This document shows, in pieces, positions 8,343 through 15,608 of a DNA stretch of 64,000 nt. Made by a program: the position numbers and the translations under genes. The stretch comes from Zhongshania aquatica (GTDB lineage Bacteria > Pseudomonadota > Gammaproteobacteria > Pseudomonadales > Spongiibacteraceae). Location of the stretch: positions 186,001-250,000 of the forward strand of contig NZ_JANZNQ010000001.1 in NCBI RefSeq assembly GCF_027257955.1, given 5' to 3'. Position 1 is the first letter of the stretch. The number at the start of each line of letters is the position of its first letter. The notes under the pieces were generated by a model that was given only the letters and a program-made list of their open reading frames with translations, was not told the origin of the DNA and did not search any database.

Positions 8343-8402
8343 GACTGACGTCAGACGTCGGACGAAGCATCATCGTCAGACACCCGACTTCCAACGCCTG
8401 AC
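8343..8402. repeat. GTCNGAC heptamer array 6 (7 units in two blocks)
   Basis: Block one is GACTGAC, GTCAGAC, GTCGGAC (8343-8363). An 11-nt spacer follows, then GTCAGAC, ACCCGAC, TTCCAAC, GCCTGAC (8375-8402). The last unit abuts the ipdB stop codon (TGA on the minus strand, 8403-8405) with no spacer. Confidence 0.8.
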
Positions 8403-9206
8403 TCACAGCCGCACTCCCGCTGGATTATCCTTCAACTGCTTGCTGCGCAGATTGTGCGGATCAATCTGGCGAATAACCGCTAATTGCTCTTCGGTGGGCG
8501 CCGCTGTCGTCGCTATCGTGTCTGGTACATGCACTTCGAAACCCGTGTTAGCAACAACCTCTTCCACGGTCACACCGGGGTGCAAACTCACAATCTGCAT
8601 TTGGCGATTCGGGCCGTTAAAATCGAACACGCCTAAGTTGGTGTACACGCAGCGCAAATCAATTTCGTCAAAGCTGTAACCCTTGGGCAAACGATCTGGG
8701 TTAAAACCGATGGTGCACACCACATCGCACTCGCCTTCAATAAATACGCGGGGGCCATGGGCAGGCACCATGTAACTATTGGCGTGGCAAATGGAGTTAC
8801 CGGGAAAACCGCGCACGCCTAACATTTGCACTTTGGGCTTTTGGTAGTCGCCGCCCATGGCAGAAATATTGGCCTGACCAAAGCGGTCAATTTGGGTTGG
8901 ACCACCCGTAAGATGACGACGACCGCTCCAGACGTTGTCGAAAATACGGCTAAAGCCCATCCAGTTTTCATTCATTTGCACAAAGTCATCGGGACGTTTA
9001 CCGACTGGGTTCGGCGTCGACAAAATCCACGCCTCAGAATCGGTCATCATAATGCCGGGATTCGTGGTCAGCATCGCGAGGCTGGCAGCAATACGCTGCA
9101 ACACGCCAATACCTGTCACCAGCACTTCGCCATCGTGCTCGTAAGCCGCCGCGTTAGCGCAAATCATTAATTCTGCCAAACTGTAATCGCTTGCAGGTGT
9201 GCTCAT
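8403..9206 (-). CDS. ipdB: COCHEA-CoA hydrolase subunit IpdB
   Basis: A 267-residue family I CoA-transferase-fold protein, beta subunit of the IpdAB ring-cleaving hydrolase (ScdL2 in Comamonas). The start is the ATG at 9206 (MSTPASDYSL), preceded by CAGGAGATAAAACG; the frame runs 57 nt further upstream without a ribosome site and into ipdA. IpdAB looks like a CoA transferase but hydrolyses the last ring of steroid-derived COCHEA-CoA. The sequence shows the family stretches TDSEAWIL, GGPTQIDRFGQ and GNSICHANSY. The gene follows ipdA by 22 nt and is certainly co-transcribed with it. Confidence 0.9.
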   Translation of the reverse strand: MSTPASDYSLAELMICANAAAYEHDGEVLVTGIGVLQRIAASLAMLTTNPGIMMTDSEAWILSTPNPVGKRPDDFVQMNENWMGFSRIFDNVWSGRRHLTGGPTQIDRFGQANISAMGGDYQKPKVQMLGVRGFPGNSICHANSYMVPAHGPRVFIEGECDVVCTIGFNPDRLPKGYSFDEIDLRCVYTNLGVFDFNGPNRQMQIVSLHPGVTVEEVVANTGFEVHVPDTIATTAAPTEEQLAVIRQIDPHNLRSKQLKDNPAGVRL

Positions 9207-9228
9207 CGTTTTATCTCCTGTTAGCCGA

Positions 9229-10104
9229 TTAATAGACGGGTTGTGGCAATTTACGAATCGCATCTAGGCCGCCAACTTTGGCCTGATACTCTTCCTCGCT
9301 GCTGTCTTTGATGTATTTATCGAAGTACGCCGCAAATCCACCCTCTTTGGCAGACGCGTTGTATTCCTGAAAATGCGGTATATCAAAACCGTAATTAGGG
9401 CTGCATGACGAGGGATGCGCGCCACCCGGCACCAGTGCAACACCTGTGGTGTAGTTGCGCTCCCAAAACACCAAGCGCGCCTGCGCCGGATCGGCAAAGG
9501 CCTCAGCTTCAACAATTTCTTCGCTGGTCACGAAGGTCTTGTCAGCGGCGCGCACAAACCAGTCATCCATGTGATGATCTGGCGCCGTGATTTGACACAC
9601 ACCGCGCACATCAGCGCGATTGACGTGCACCAAGGCCACGTCTAATTTCAGCGCCGGCATCGCGACCCACTCTTTGTCATCGTAGGGGCTGTCGATCACT
9701 TTAATATCAGGATTGAACTTGATTACGTCGGTACCCAAACCCACCTTGGTAGGAATAAAGGGGCAACCCCATGCCGCGGCGCGCAAGCCCAGCAACATCA
9801 TGCCCTCATCAATTTCCATTACTTCTAAGTTGCCGCTCTGGCGGGTCGCACGGAAATAAGGCTCAAGGGGAATAAAATCTAGCGATACAAAGGCAAACAC
9901 CAATTTGCGCACCTTGCCCGCCGCGCACAACATGCCGACGTCAGCGCCGCCGTAGGCAACAATAGTCAGGTCTTTCAGATCTGACTTTAGGATCTCGCGA
10001 ATCAACGCCATCGGCTTGCGGCGTGGCCCCCAGCCACCAATACCAATCGTCATGCCATCACGTAGTTGGCCGACAATCTCCTGCAGACTCATTTGTTTGT
10101 TCAC
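9229..10104 (-). CDS. ipdA: COCHEA-CoA hydrolase subunit IpdA
   Basis: Alpha subunit of the IpdAB hydrolase, CoA-transferase fold, 291 residues from the GTG at 10104, which has AAGGAG 5 nt upstream. An in-frame ATG follows at 10092; the upstream TTG at 10125 lies before the ribosome site and is unlikely. The glycine-rich GIGGWGPRRKP stretch and the acidic LEVMEIDEGMM segment are visible; the latter lies where the catalytic Glu of characterised IpdA is expected (about residue 105), though the exact residue needs an alignment. This is the first gene of the catabolic cluster. A TTACG-N5-CGTAA palindrome lies about 70 nt upstream. Confidence 0.9.
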   Translation of the reverse strand: MNKQMSLQEIVGQLRDGMTIGIGGWGPRRKPMALIREILKSDLKDLTIVAYGGADVGMLCAAGKVRKLVFAFVSLDFIPLEPYFRATRQSGNLEVMEIDEGMMLLGLRAAAWGCPFIPTKVGLGTDVIKFNPDIKVIDSPYDDKEWVAMPALKLDVALVHVNRADVRGVCQITAPDHHMDDWFVRAADKTFVTSEEIVEAEAFADPAQARLVFWERNYTTGVALVPGGAHPSSCSPNYGFDIPHFQEYNASAKEGGFAAYFDKYIKDSSEEEYQAKVGGLDAIRKLPQPVY

Positions 10105-10480
10105 GAGCGCTCCTTGAATTTCCAAAATTACGTAGTGTGCAAATCACCAAAATGCAGCAATTAACACAGCATAGTTACGATATACGTAAATATAACACCA
10201 ATTAATTATGCAAAACATCACTTACCGATAATATTACTAATGGGTTAAGCCGTTTGGGGTAGATGCTCAGGCCGTAAGCGACCAGACCAGATAATTGGTA
10301 TAGGCAGCGGAAACAGCTCTTAGAGAATAGTTGCAAAATCAGTGGACGCTAGGACATATTCCTAGGCATTTTCTTGAGTTTTAACTAGGGGATATAGAGA
10401 ATGAACCGAGGGCGGAGATAGCAACGAGATAAATACAGCAAGAGACCAGACACGGATTACGCGCCCGATCTCTGAAAAGC
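10105..10480. other. Promoter region of the ipd cluster and gap to the RDD gene
   Basis: No gene is supported in these 376 nt. The half next to ipdA is AT-rich and carries the palindrome at 10175-10189. The rest has an imperfect hairpin, CTAGGA...TCCTAG at 10350-10366, and no other structure I can name. Confidence 0.6.
10175..10189. promoter_or_regulatory. Palindromic operator candidate TTACG-N5-CGTAA
   Basis: TTACGATATACGTAA has perfect 5-bp arms around a 5-bp centre, 71 nt upstream of the ipdA GTG. The same arms and spacing occur at 23934-23948 upstream of the fadD3-like ligase, the other HIP-pathway gene in the window. A TetR-type repressor would suit a palindrome of this size, but the regulator is not identified here. 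Confidence 0.5.
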
Positions 10481-10996
10481 CTAATTATTAAAGCGCACCG
10501 GCTCCTTACCCTTATTACCAATCACCACCGTGCCAGCAATCTTGTCGTGCCAGCCCTGCTTGCGCCTGTCCAGGCCAACCCAGATAAAGCCCAACATAAA
10601 GACCATCGCCGACAGGTAATAGCCCAAATAACGCACGATCCATTGCTTTACCGAGGGCTTTGCTCCGGTTTTCGCATCGACAATCGCGAGCGTTAAAATC
10701 AACTTACCAGGGGTTGCCGACTTATAGATCCAGAACAGCATGACGACAATGGCAGGCAGCACGTAGTTAATTACGACATTCCAAGTACCGGGTACCTGAA
10801 GGGTCTCGAAAGACATGGTAGACATATGCATACCTTGACCCTCCACACTGGACCACTGCGTGTTACCAAGGGTAAGTGCGAGAAGAGGTAATATAAGTAG
10901 ACCAAAAAGAAAGGTGTCGATGATAGACGCCCATACCCGAATCCAAAATCCGGCGTATTCAAGCTTCTGTTCTGACTCCTGCGGGGTATTATCCAT
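10481..10996 (-). CDS. RDD family membrane protein
   Basis: A 171-residue RDD-domain integral membrane protein. The start is the ATG at 10996 (MDNTPQESEQ) behind GGAG with 5-nt spacing; the 90-nt upstream extension is unlikely. The Arg/Asp pattern GFWIRVWASIIDTFL opens the first membrane segment. Two further hydrophobic segments follow, with the RDD-typical GLDRRKQGWHDKIAGTVVI near the C terminus. The function of the family is poorly known; some members are proposed Na+/H+ antiporters. It stands alone upstream of the ipd promoter region and has no visible link to steroid genes. Confidence 0.85.
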   Translation of the reverse strand: MDNTPQESEQKLEYAGFWIRVWASIIDTFLFGLLILPLLALTLGNTQWSSVEGQGMHMSTMSFETLQVPGTWNVVINYVLPAIVVMLFWIYKSATPGKLILTLAIVDAKTGAKPSVKQWIVRYLGYYLSAMVFMLGFIWVGLDRRKQGWHDKIAGTVVIGNKGKEPVRFNN

Positions 10997-11150
10997 ATCA
11001 GCTCCAAACTGGCTTTGTTTTGTCGTCAACAATACACTGTATTGACACGAATGACGCAGGCTAAGCAGAAATGCCCAACAGTGCAAATTTTAGGGATTGA
11101 TTAGTCATACCAAGCTCGGTAGCTAATCAGACACATAGGGAAGCCCCACA

Positions 11151-12359
11151 ATGCCACTATCTTCCGTACAAACCTACGACATTGAAAAGGCGCTCATAGG
11201 CAACCGAAAAATTGACGCCATTAAACTGTATCGCGAGGCAACGGGCTGCTCCTTAGTAGAAGCTAAGGACGAAATAGAAACAATGCTCACCAGTTTAAAA
11301 ACGCGGAAGCCTCGGCATTTTAAAGACATTGGCGTACAGGCCGAGCCAGAGCAGACAAAACCCACCAGCAAGAAAAAAACCTTTTTAGTGACCTTCTTCT
11401 TGGTAGATACCATTATATTCACCGGTCTTATTTATTACTTCCTACTTCGTGATCAAGACAGTGCCGACAAACCCTCAAGCCTTGCCAACCAAGCCGCACA
11501 AGTCATACAGCAAATAAAACCTGAATCACAAACCCAAGGTCGCCCCAAGTCAATCTCCCTACCCAATTCCGTAGCCGTGGATTCCTACACCGAGAGACTC
11601 AATCCCGACGACAATTTCGACTCGCTCTACCTCAGCAAAATAAACAGCAGCAGCTATATCAACAGAAAAAGCTCAGGTAATAGCAGCAGCTTTGACAGCA
11701 GCGAGATCGAGCGCAAAATTAAAACCGCCCGCAGCCAACTTGCTCAACTACGCGTGCCGCCAACAAATAGCTCGCTGACCCTAATTGAAATGAGCGCGGC
11801 ACCGGTAAGCTTAGACGGCATCATCAACAGTGAAGAATGGCAAGACGCCACCGCGATTGTCCTTGATGAAGAAAACCAAACCACCCTGTATTTCAAAACC
11901 GATGGCGAATGGCTCTTTATCGCCTGCGACGCGCCGAGTGAAAAAAGTCAGGGCGGCTACGATCAGTTACGGGTGTATTTTCACGCTGGACTCAACCCGA
12001 ATTTAGTCAATGAACGCATCCACATCGGCAAGGGTGCAGGTGTTACCAGCATTAGACAAACCACTTTCCGCTGGCAGGGCGACCCGCCAAAAAACGACAA
12101 CGAGCGCTGGAAGAAATACGCGATTAACGACTGGGGACTTTACAACTACGCCTACGGCAGCTCATCGATGAGCAGCGGCAACCGCCAATACGAAGCGGCT
12201 ATTCATATAGGTGAGGCAGGCCTACACAGCAAAGTACCCTTCACGGTATATGCAGAAGTTGAAACCGATCCGTTAAAAGATGAAAAAGGGAAGTTTGTCG
12301 AACGGCAGTATTTAGGTGAACTCGGCAATGAGCGGAATCCGGTTTGGATGGTGTTTTAG
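11151..12359 (+). CDS. Membrane protein with L7/L12-CTD-like N terminus and CBM9-like C terminus
   Basis: A 402-residue protein of unknown function. Residues about 8-50 (DIEKALIGNRKIDAIKLYRE and the following GCSLVEAKDEIE) resemble the C-terminal domain of ribosomal protein L7/L12, a fold found in some membrane proteins. A single membrane helix spans about 76-99 (TFLVTFFLVDTIIFTGLIYY). A Ser/Asn-rich linker and a short charged helix follow. The C-terminal half from about residue 215 looks like a CBM9-type beta-sandwich (VSLDGIINSEEWQDA, then YFKTDGEWLFIACDAP). The CBM9-like half should lie outside the cytoplasm. The last 135 bp are present again, diverged, at 13365-13499. Confidence 0.7.
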   Translation: MPLSSVQTYDIEKALIGNRKIDAIKLYREATGCSLVEAKDEIETMLTSLKTRKPRHFKDIGVQAEPEQTKPTSKKKTFLVTFFLVDTIIFTGLIYYFLLRDQDSADKPSSLANQAAQVIQQIKPESQTQGRPKSISLPNSVAVDSYTERLNPDDNFDSLYLSKINSSSYINRKSSGNSSSFDSSEIERKIKTARSQLAQLRVPPTNSSLTLIEMSAAPVSLDGIINSEEWQDATAIVLDEENQTTLYFKTDGEWLFIACDAPSEKSQGGYDQLRVYFHAGLNPNLVNERIHIGKGAGVTSIRQTTFRWQGDPPKNDNERWKKYAINDWGLYNYAYGSSSMSSGNRQYEAAIHIGEAGLHSKVPFTVYAEVETDPLKDEKGKFVERQYLGELGNERNPVWMVF

Positions 12360-12519
12360 GGCTGTTTTATTGCTGTGTTGATTGAGCTCCACTAACTCCA
12401 TGCTAGCCGGCTTACGATTATGTTTGCTTGGAATTTTCGAGAGAGACCTGATATCGACAATAAGCAAGCGACGGAATAGACATCTGCTTGACCACCTTGT
12501 TATGCGCCATTATACTTCC

Positions 12520-12537
12520 TGTACCATTTAACGTACA
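12520..12537. promoter_or_regulatory. YefM-type operator TGTAC-N8-GTACA
   Basis: An inverted repeat, TGTAC at 12520-12524 and GTACA at 12533-12537, lies 17 nt before the antitoxin start. TGTACA-type half sites are what YefM antitoxins bind, so the module is probably autorepressed by YefM and the YefM-YoeB complex. Confidence 0.6.
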
Positions 12538-12554
12538 TGTATAGGTGAGCCACT

Positions 12555-12806
12555 ATGGACGCGATTAGTTACACTGCGGCACGTGCCAATTTAGCGAAAA
12601 CGATGGAGAAGGTCTGTGATGACCATGCGCCAGTAATTATTACTAGAAAAAGCGAATCTCCAGTTGTGATGATTTCACTGGATGATTATCAAGCATTGGA
12701 GGAAACCGCCTACTTATTGCGATCTCCAGCAAACGCACGACACCTGCTTGAATCAATTGCCGAGCTAGAGGCGGGCAAAGGAACCGTGCGGGAACTTTTG
12801 GAATGA
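12555..12806 (+). CDS. yefM: Antitoxin YefM
   Basis: An 83-residue Phd/YefM-family antitoxin. The N-terminal DNA-binding half MDAISYTAARANLAKTM is followed by the family signature VIITRKSESPVVMISLDDYQALEET; the C-terminal third is acidic and would wrap the toxin. It overlaps the toxin gene by 4 nt (ATGA), giving translational coupling. A TGTAC inverted repeat lies just upstream. It neutralises the YoeB-type ribonuclease encoded next. Confidence 0.93.
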   Translation: MDAISYTAARANLAKTMEKVCDDHAPVIITRKSESPVVMISLDDYQALEETAYLLRSPANARHLLESIAELEAGKGTVRELLE

Positions 12807-13063
12807 CATTAACATTTTCGTCTAAAGCGTGGGAGAACTACCTTTATTGGCAAAAGACCGATAAAGCCATGCTAAAACGAGTAAACATGTTGATCAAAGA
12901 TATTCAGCGTGATCCCTTTGATGGTATTGGGAAACCGGAGCCATTAAAGCACGGCTTATCTGGATATTGGTCTCGACGAATCAATGACGAGCATCGAATT
13001 GTTTATAAAGTTGCTGGCGACAAGCTTTTTATTGCGCAACTTAGATACCACTACGAGTACTAG
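12803..13063 (+). CDS. yoeB: Toxin YoeB (ribosome-dependent mRNA endonuclease)
   Basis: An 86-residue RelE/YoeB-family toxin. The catalytic set of YoeB is intact at the positions used for the Escherichia coli protein: Glu46 (KPEPLK), Arg65 (DEHRIVY), His83 and Tyr84 (RYHYEY). It should cleave mRNA in the ribosomal A site unless bound by YefM. The stop codon runs straight into the cassette-end box GCACATAAC, a compactness typical of integron cassettes. TA pairs in cassettes are thought to stabilise arrays. Confidence 0.95.
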   Translation: MTLTFSSKAWENYLYWQKTDKAMLKRVNMLIKDIQRDPFDGIGKPEPLKHGLSGYWSRRINDEHRIVYKVAGDKLFIAQLRYHYEY

Positions 13064-13213
13064 CACATAACGAGGCTGTAGAATTTCTAATTTGTTGGTG
13101 TCGATATTGCCGAACACGGGCTCTACCACTGACATCCGATAGCTGTAGATCCTGATTTATTTTCACGCGGTTTCAAATCCAAAGTGCATCAAGGTTTAAA
13201 CAATAATTCAAAT

Positions 13214-13571
13214 AAAATAAATCTGCCCTCCTTATTCAAATCTAAATAGCCTAACCATCACAATCTCTTCTCATCCTTGAAATTTGAACAAACAGTCCAA
13301 TGAATTACTTTCTCAGCAAACAAGACTGAAAATCATAAATCAAAGACCTGACCCCATTAACTCCCACAGCAAAGTACCCTTCACGGTATATGCAGAAGTT
13401 GAAACCGATCCGTTAAAAGATGAAAAAGGGAAGTTTGTTGAACGGCAGTACTTAGGCGAACTGGGTGACGAGCGGAATCCGGTTTGGATGGTGTTTTAGT
13501 GTGACGTTGTTTCGGTTTTAATTAAACTATAAAAATCCAATTTTTCCGAGAAAAGGGGACAGATTTATTTT
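13214..13571. repeat. Inverted motifs flanking the duplicated gene fragment
   Basis: AAAATAAATCTGCCCTCCTT at 13214-13233 and AAAAGGGGACAGATTTATTT at 13551-13570 are imperfect inverted copies. Just outside or beyond each lies a similar direct phrase (CAAATCTAAATAGCCTA near 13238; CAAGTCTCAATAGCCTA near 13585). The bracketed 360 bp contains the duplicated 3' gene fragment. It is probably a short interspersed element, but the family is not identified. Confidence 0.45.
13365..13499 (+). pseudogene. Diverged duplicate of the 3' end of the 11151-12359 gene
   Basis: These 135 bp match 12225-12359 with 7 mismatches, up to and including the TAG stop. The mismatches change only one residue in about 44 (Asn to Asp near GERNPVWMVF), so the copy diverged mainly at silent sites. 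That suggests it came from a functional homologue rather than from recent copying and decay in place. An open frame reaches back to 13284 but the upstream part is unrelated. The fragment has no start and is not expected to be functional. Confidence 0.85.
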
Positions 13572-13625
13572 CATTCCTGCAAACTCAAGTCTCAATAGCC
13601 TACAATTCACTTTAAGGGCAGCCAA

Positions 13626-15461
13626 CTAAGGCTCGGCACTCTCTGTTATCAACCAGCTGCCGGCAGTTAACTCATCACGAGAGAAAGGCCGCAGCTGCAA
13701 GAAGTTCGAGGATATTCTTGGTAGCCACCCCACATAACTTTCGCTATCGTGGTGAAAAACTAGTAGCTGTTGTGTTCCGCTTGACACATTAGTAATCAGT
13801 GAGGAGTTAGAACGGAGCGTTAGATCCATGTTAACGGCGAAACTGTATAGGTCACTGACAGCACGATTGGAATCCCACAGAATATAAAACGTGTCGGCAT
13901 AGGTTATCGCCCGGAGCTTATACTTTTCATAGCGAATCCCCTTTTCACTTTTAGGCCCCAGTATCTTTGTGGGTACCGACTGCAAGGACTCCCCCAGCAA
14001 GCTGTACTGACGCCCCAATATCTGATCATCATATTTTCCCGAGCCGTCTATTGCTGTTCTTCGCTCCACCCAAAATACAGTCACAGTGGATCCAATAATG
14101 GCCACAGCGGGATCGCGTAGCCCAGCATCCGAACTACTCTGCACAACAATAGGAGCGCTGGCGAATTGCTGGCCGTCTGTATTCAGCAAACTCAATTGCG
14201 TATTCGAGGAGCTTGGGTCACCTGCCTTTGGAAAATTCCACACAAGTGCAATTGTGTCACCTGAGTGAGCTATCTCCAGACGTTGTGACTCCTGATCGTC
14301 GGTAACCACCAAGTCCGTTGCATAGGACTGAAGGTCGGAAGTATTGTAGTTGTTGTCTAACAGTAATCCTTCTAGTGAGTGCGCCTCACCATTACTTGCC
14401 TTATGCCGAAGCCACGTTAGGAAATAGCGCTCCCCCGTATAGACCGCTTTCAAATTACTCAACGTGCTGGTGTCCTCGAATACATTCACCGCGTCCAGAC
14501 TCTTTCCTTGGTCAACAGCCTCTCCCTGACTGTTAAGAAAACGCGCATAAAGCGTGTCTCCGCTACCCGACCTTGTGGCATACGCTAGCAAATAACCCGC
14601 CCCATCAAAGGTCAATGAAGTAGCTGAACACGCTGATGTTCCTGAAGGAAAGGTATCTAATGTTACAGGTGGGGTGATAATGCGTCCTGACGCCAACCCA
14701 ACCGTTTTAAGAGACAAAGTGTTACCAGATTCTAACTCGCAGTATGCAAACAGTGTCTGGTTTCCGCTGCTAGCGGTAGCAACATGACCAGAAATCTGAC
14801 TACTCTGAAGAGGTAAAAGAAGACCAAAACGCATAGTTTCGGCGAGAGAGTAAGCAACGGTTTCATAGCGCGTAAAGTAGTTAGCGTCGGCAGCATAGAG
14901 GAGCGTGTAAAATTTCTGCCCTACCTCAACGGTAGTGTGCAAGAATCGAAACGTATCTGGTATCCACATCGAACCATCAAGTTCACTATCATCTTCAACA
15001 TCAATGATACTTACTCTCTTATATATATCTTGGTGAGGATTTCCTTCATACACATATTGGTGGGCTGGATAACCATCAATGACAATGTCATGACTAGAGA
15101 GCAGGTTTACGTTGCGGATTTCCCGGATAAAGGATTCGTCGTTAGACTCGGTTCCGATGACGAGGAACAGAGCTCGCCATTTACCTTTAGATATATCAAG
15201 GGGTTCTATCTCAGGTTCCAAGACGGGATAGCCCGCGGACCCCGATTGAGGAGACTCCCAATACGGTAAGGTTACATTCACTGAATCCTGAACGAGGCTG
15301 TGGCGTACATACCGTAGAGTATCTGGATTCACCGGCGTTGCGACCGCCGAATCATTTGGGAGAGTGGCATTATTATTTCCACCGCCACCGCCACAACTAG
15401 GGAGAAGTAAACAGAATAAGATTATCTGAAAAAAATGCCGGACTGAGACTTTTAAAAACAT
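13626..15461 (-). CDS. Large lipoprotein of unknown function
   Basis: A 611-residue predicted lipoprotein. The signal segment SVRHFFQIILFCLLLPSC ends in a lipobox, followed by a Gly/Asn-rich linker (CGGGGGNNNAT). The rest is rich in beta-strand patterns with repeated short motifs such as YFLTWLRHKA, LVWNFPKAG and VFWVERRTA, spaced at about 60-70 residues; this suggests a beta-propeller of several blades. No catalytic motif was recognised. It lies between relic DNA on one side and the IS fragment/cassette array on the other, transcribed away from the array. It could be part of the accessory region. Confidence 0.7.
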   Translation of the reverse strand: MFLKVSVRHFFQIILFCLLLPSCGGGGGNNNATLPNDSAVATPVNPDTLRYVRHSLVQDSVNVTLPYWESPQSGSAGYPVLEPEIEPLDISKGKWRALFLVIGTESNDESFIREIRNVNLLSSHDIVIDGYPAHQYVYEGNPHQDIYKRVSIIDVEDDSELDGSMWIPDTFRFLHTTVEVGQKFYTLLYAADANYFTRYETVAYSLAETMRFGLLLPLQSSQISGHVATASSGNQTLFAYCELESGNTLSLKTVGLASGRIITPPVTLDTFPSGTSACSATSLTFDGAGYLLAYATRSGSGDTLYARFLNSQGEAVDQGKSLDAVNVFEDTSTLSNLKAVYTGERYFLTWLRHKASNGEAHSLEGLLLDNNYNTSDLQSYATDLVVTDDQESQRLEIAHSGDTIALVWNFPKAGDPSSSNTQLSLLNTDGQQFASAPIVVQSSSDAGLRDPAVAIIGSTVTVFWVERRTAIDGSGKYDDQILGRQYSLLGESLQSVPTKILGPKSEKGIRYEKYKLRAITYADTFYILWDSNRAVSDLYSFAVNMDLTLRSNSSLITNVSSGTQQLLVFHHDSESYVGWLPRISSNFLQLRPFSRDELTAGSWLITESAEP

Positions 15462-15608
15462 AATTGAATTCCATTTCTTTTACAGCATTTATTCACGTCT
15501 TATAATTTTTATCAACAAAATAATTTAATGTAGTTGAAGTTAATTTAACCGCCCCTCGACACCATAGACACCACTTTGTAGTATGACTATAGCGGTTACT
15601 TGTATTAT

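Larger units (their letters stand above)
12499..13071 (+). mobile_element. Probable relic gene cassette carrying the toxin-antitoxin pair
   Basis: The segment starts at GTTATGCGC (12499-12507) and its 3' end, overlapping the toxin stop codon, is GCACATAAC (13063-13071). The reverse complement of the latter is GTTATGTGC, an 8-of-9 match to the start, as expected when a cassette's leading bases come from its own attC R' box. The rest of the attC is not recognisable after GAGGCTGTAG, so the site is truncated. It is oriented opposite to the array at 15.9-17.7 kb. Confidence 0.45.
13064..13625. other. Gene-poor relic region with repeat debris
   Basis: There is no intact gene in these 562 nt. It holds the truncated end of the TA cassette, a GAGGCTGTAG motif (13073-13082) shared with the IS fragment terminus near 15.86 kb, an AAAATAAATCTG/CAGATTTATTTT inverted pair (13214-13225 and 13560-13571), the phrase GACCTGACCCCATTAACT near 13345, and the gene fragment at 13365-13499. 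It looks like a zone of repeated insertion and deletion. Confidence 0.6.

Noticed and set aside
13284-13364. N-terminal part of the open frame leading into the duplicated fragment as a gene
   Set aside because: Its residues are unrelated to the parent protein and it has no ribosome site; only the last 135 bp are homologous.
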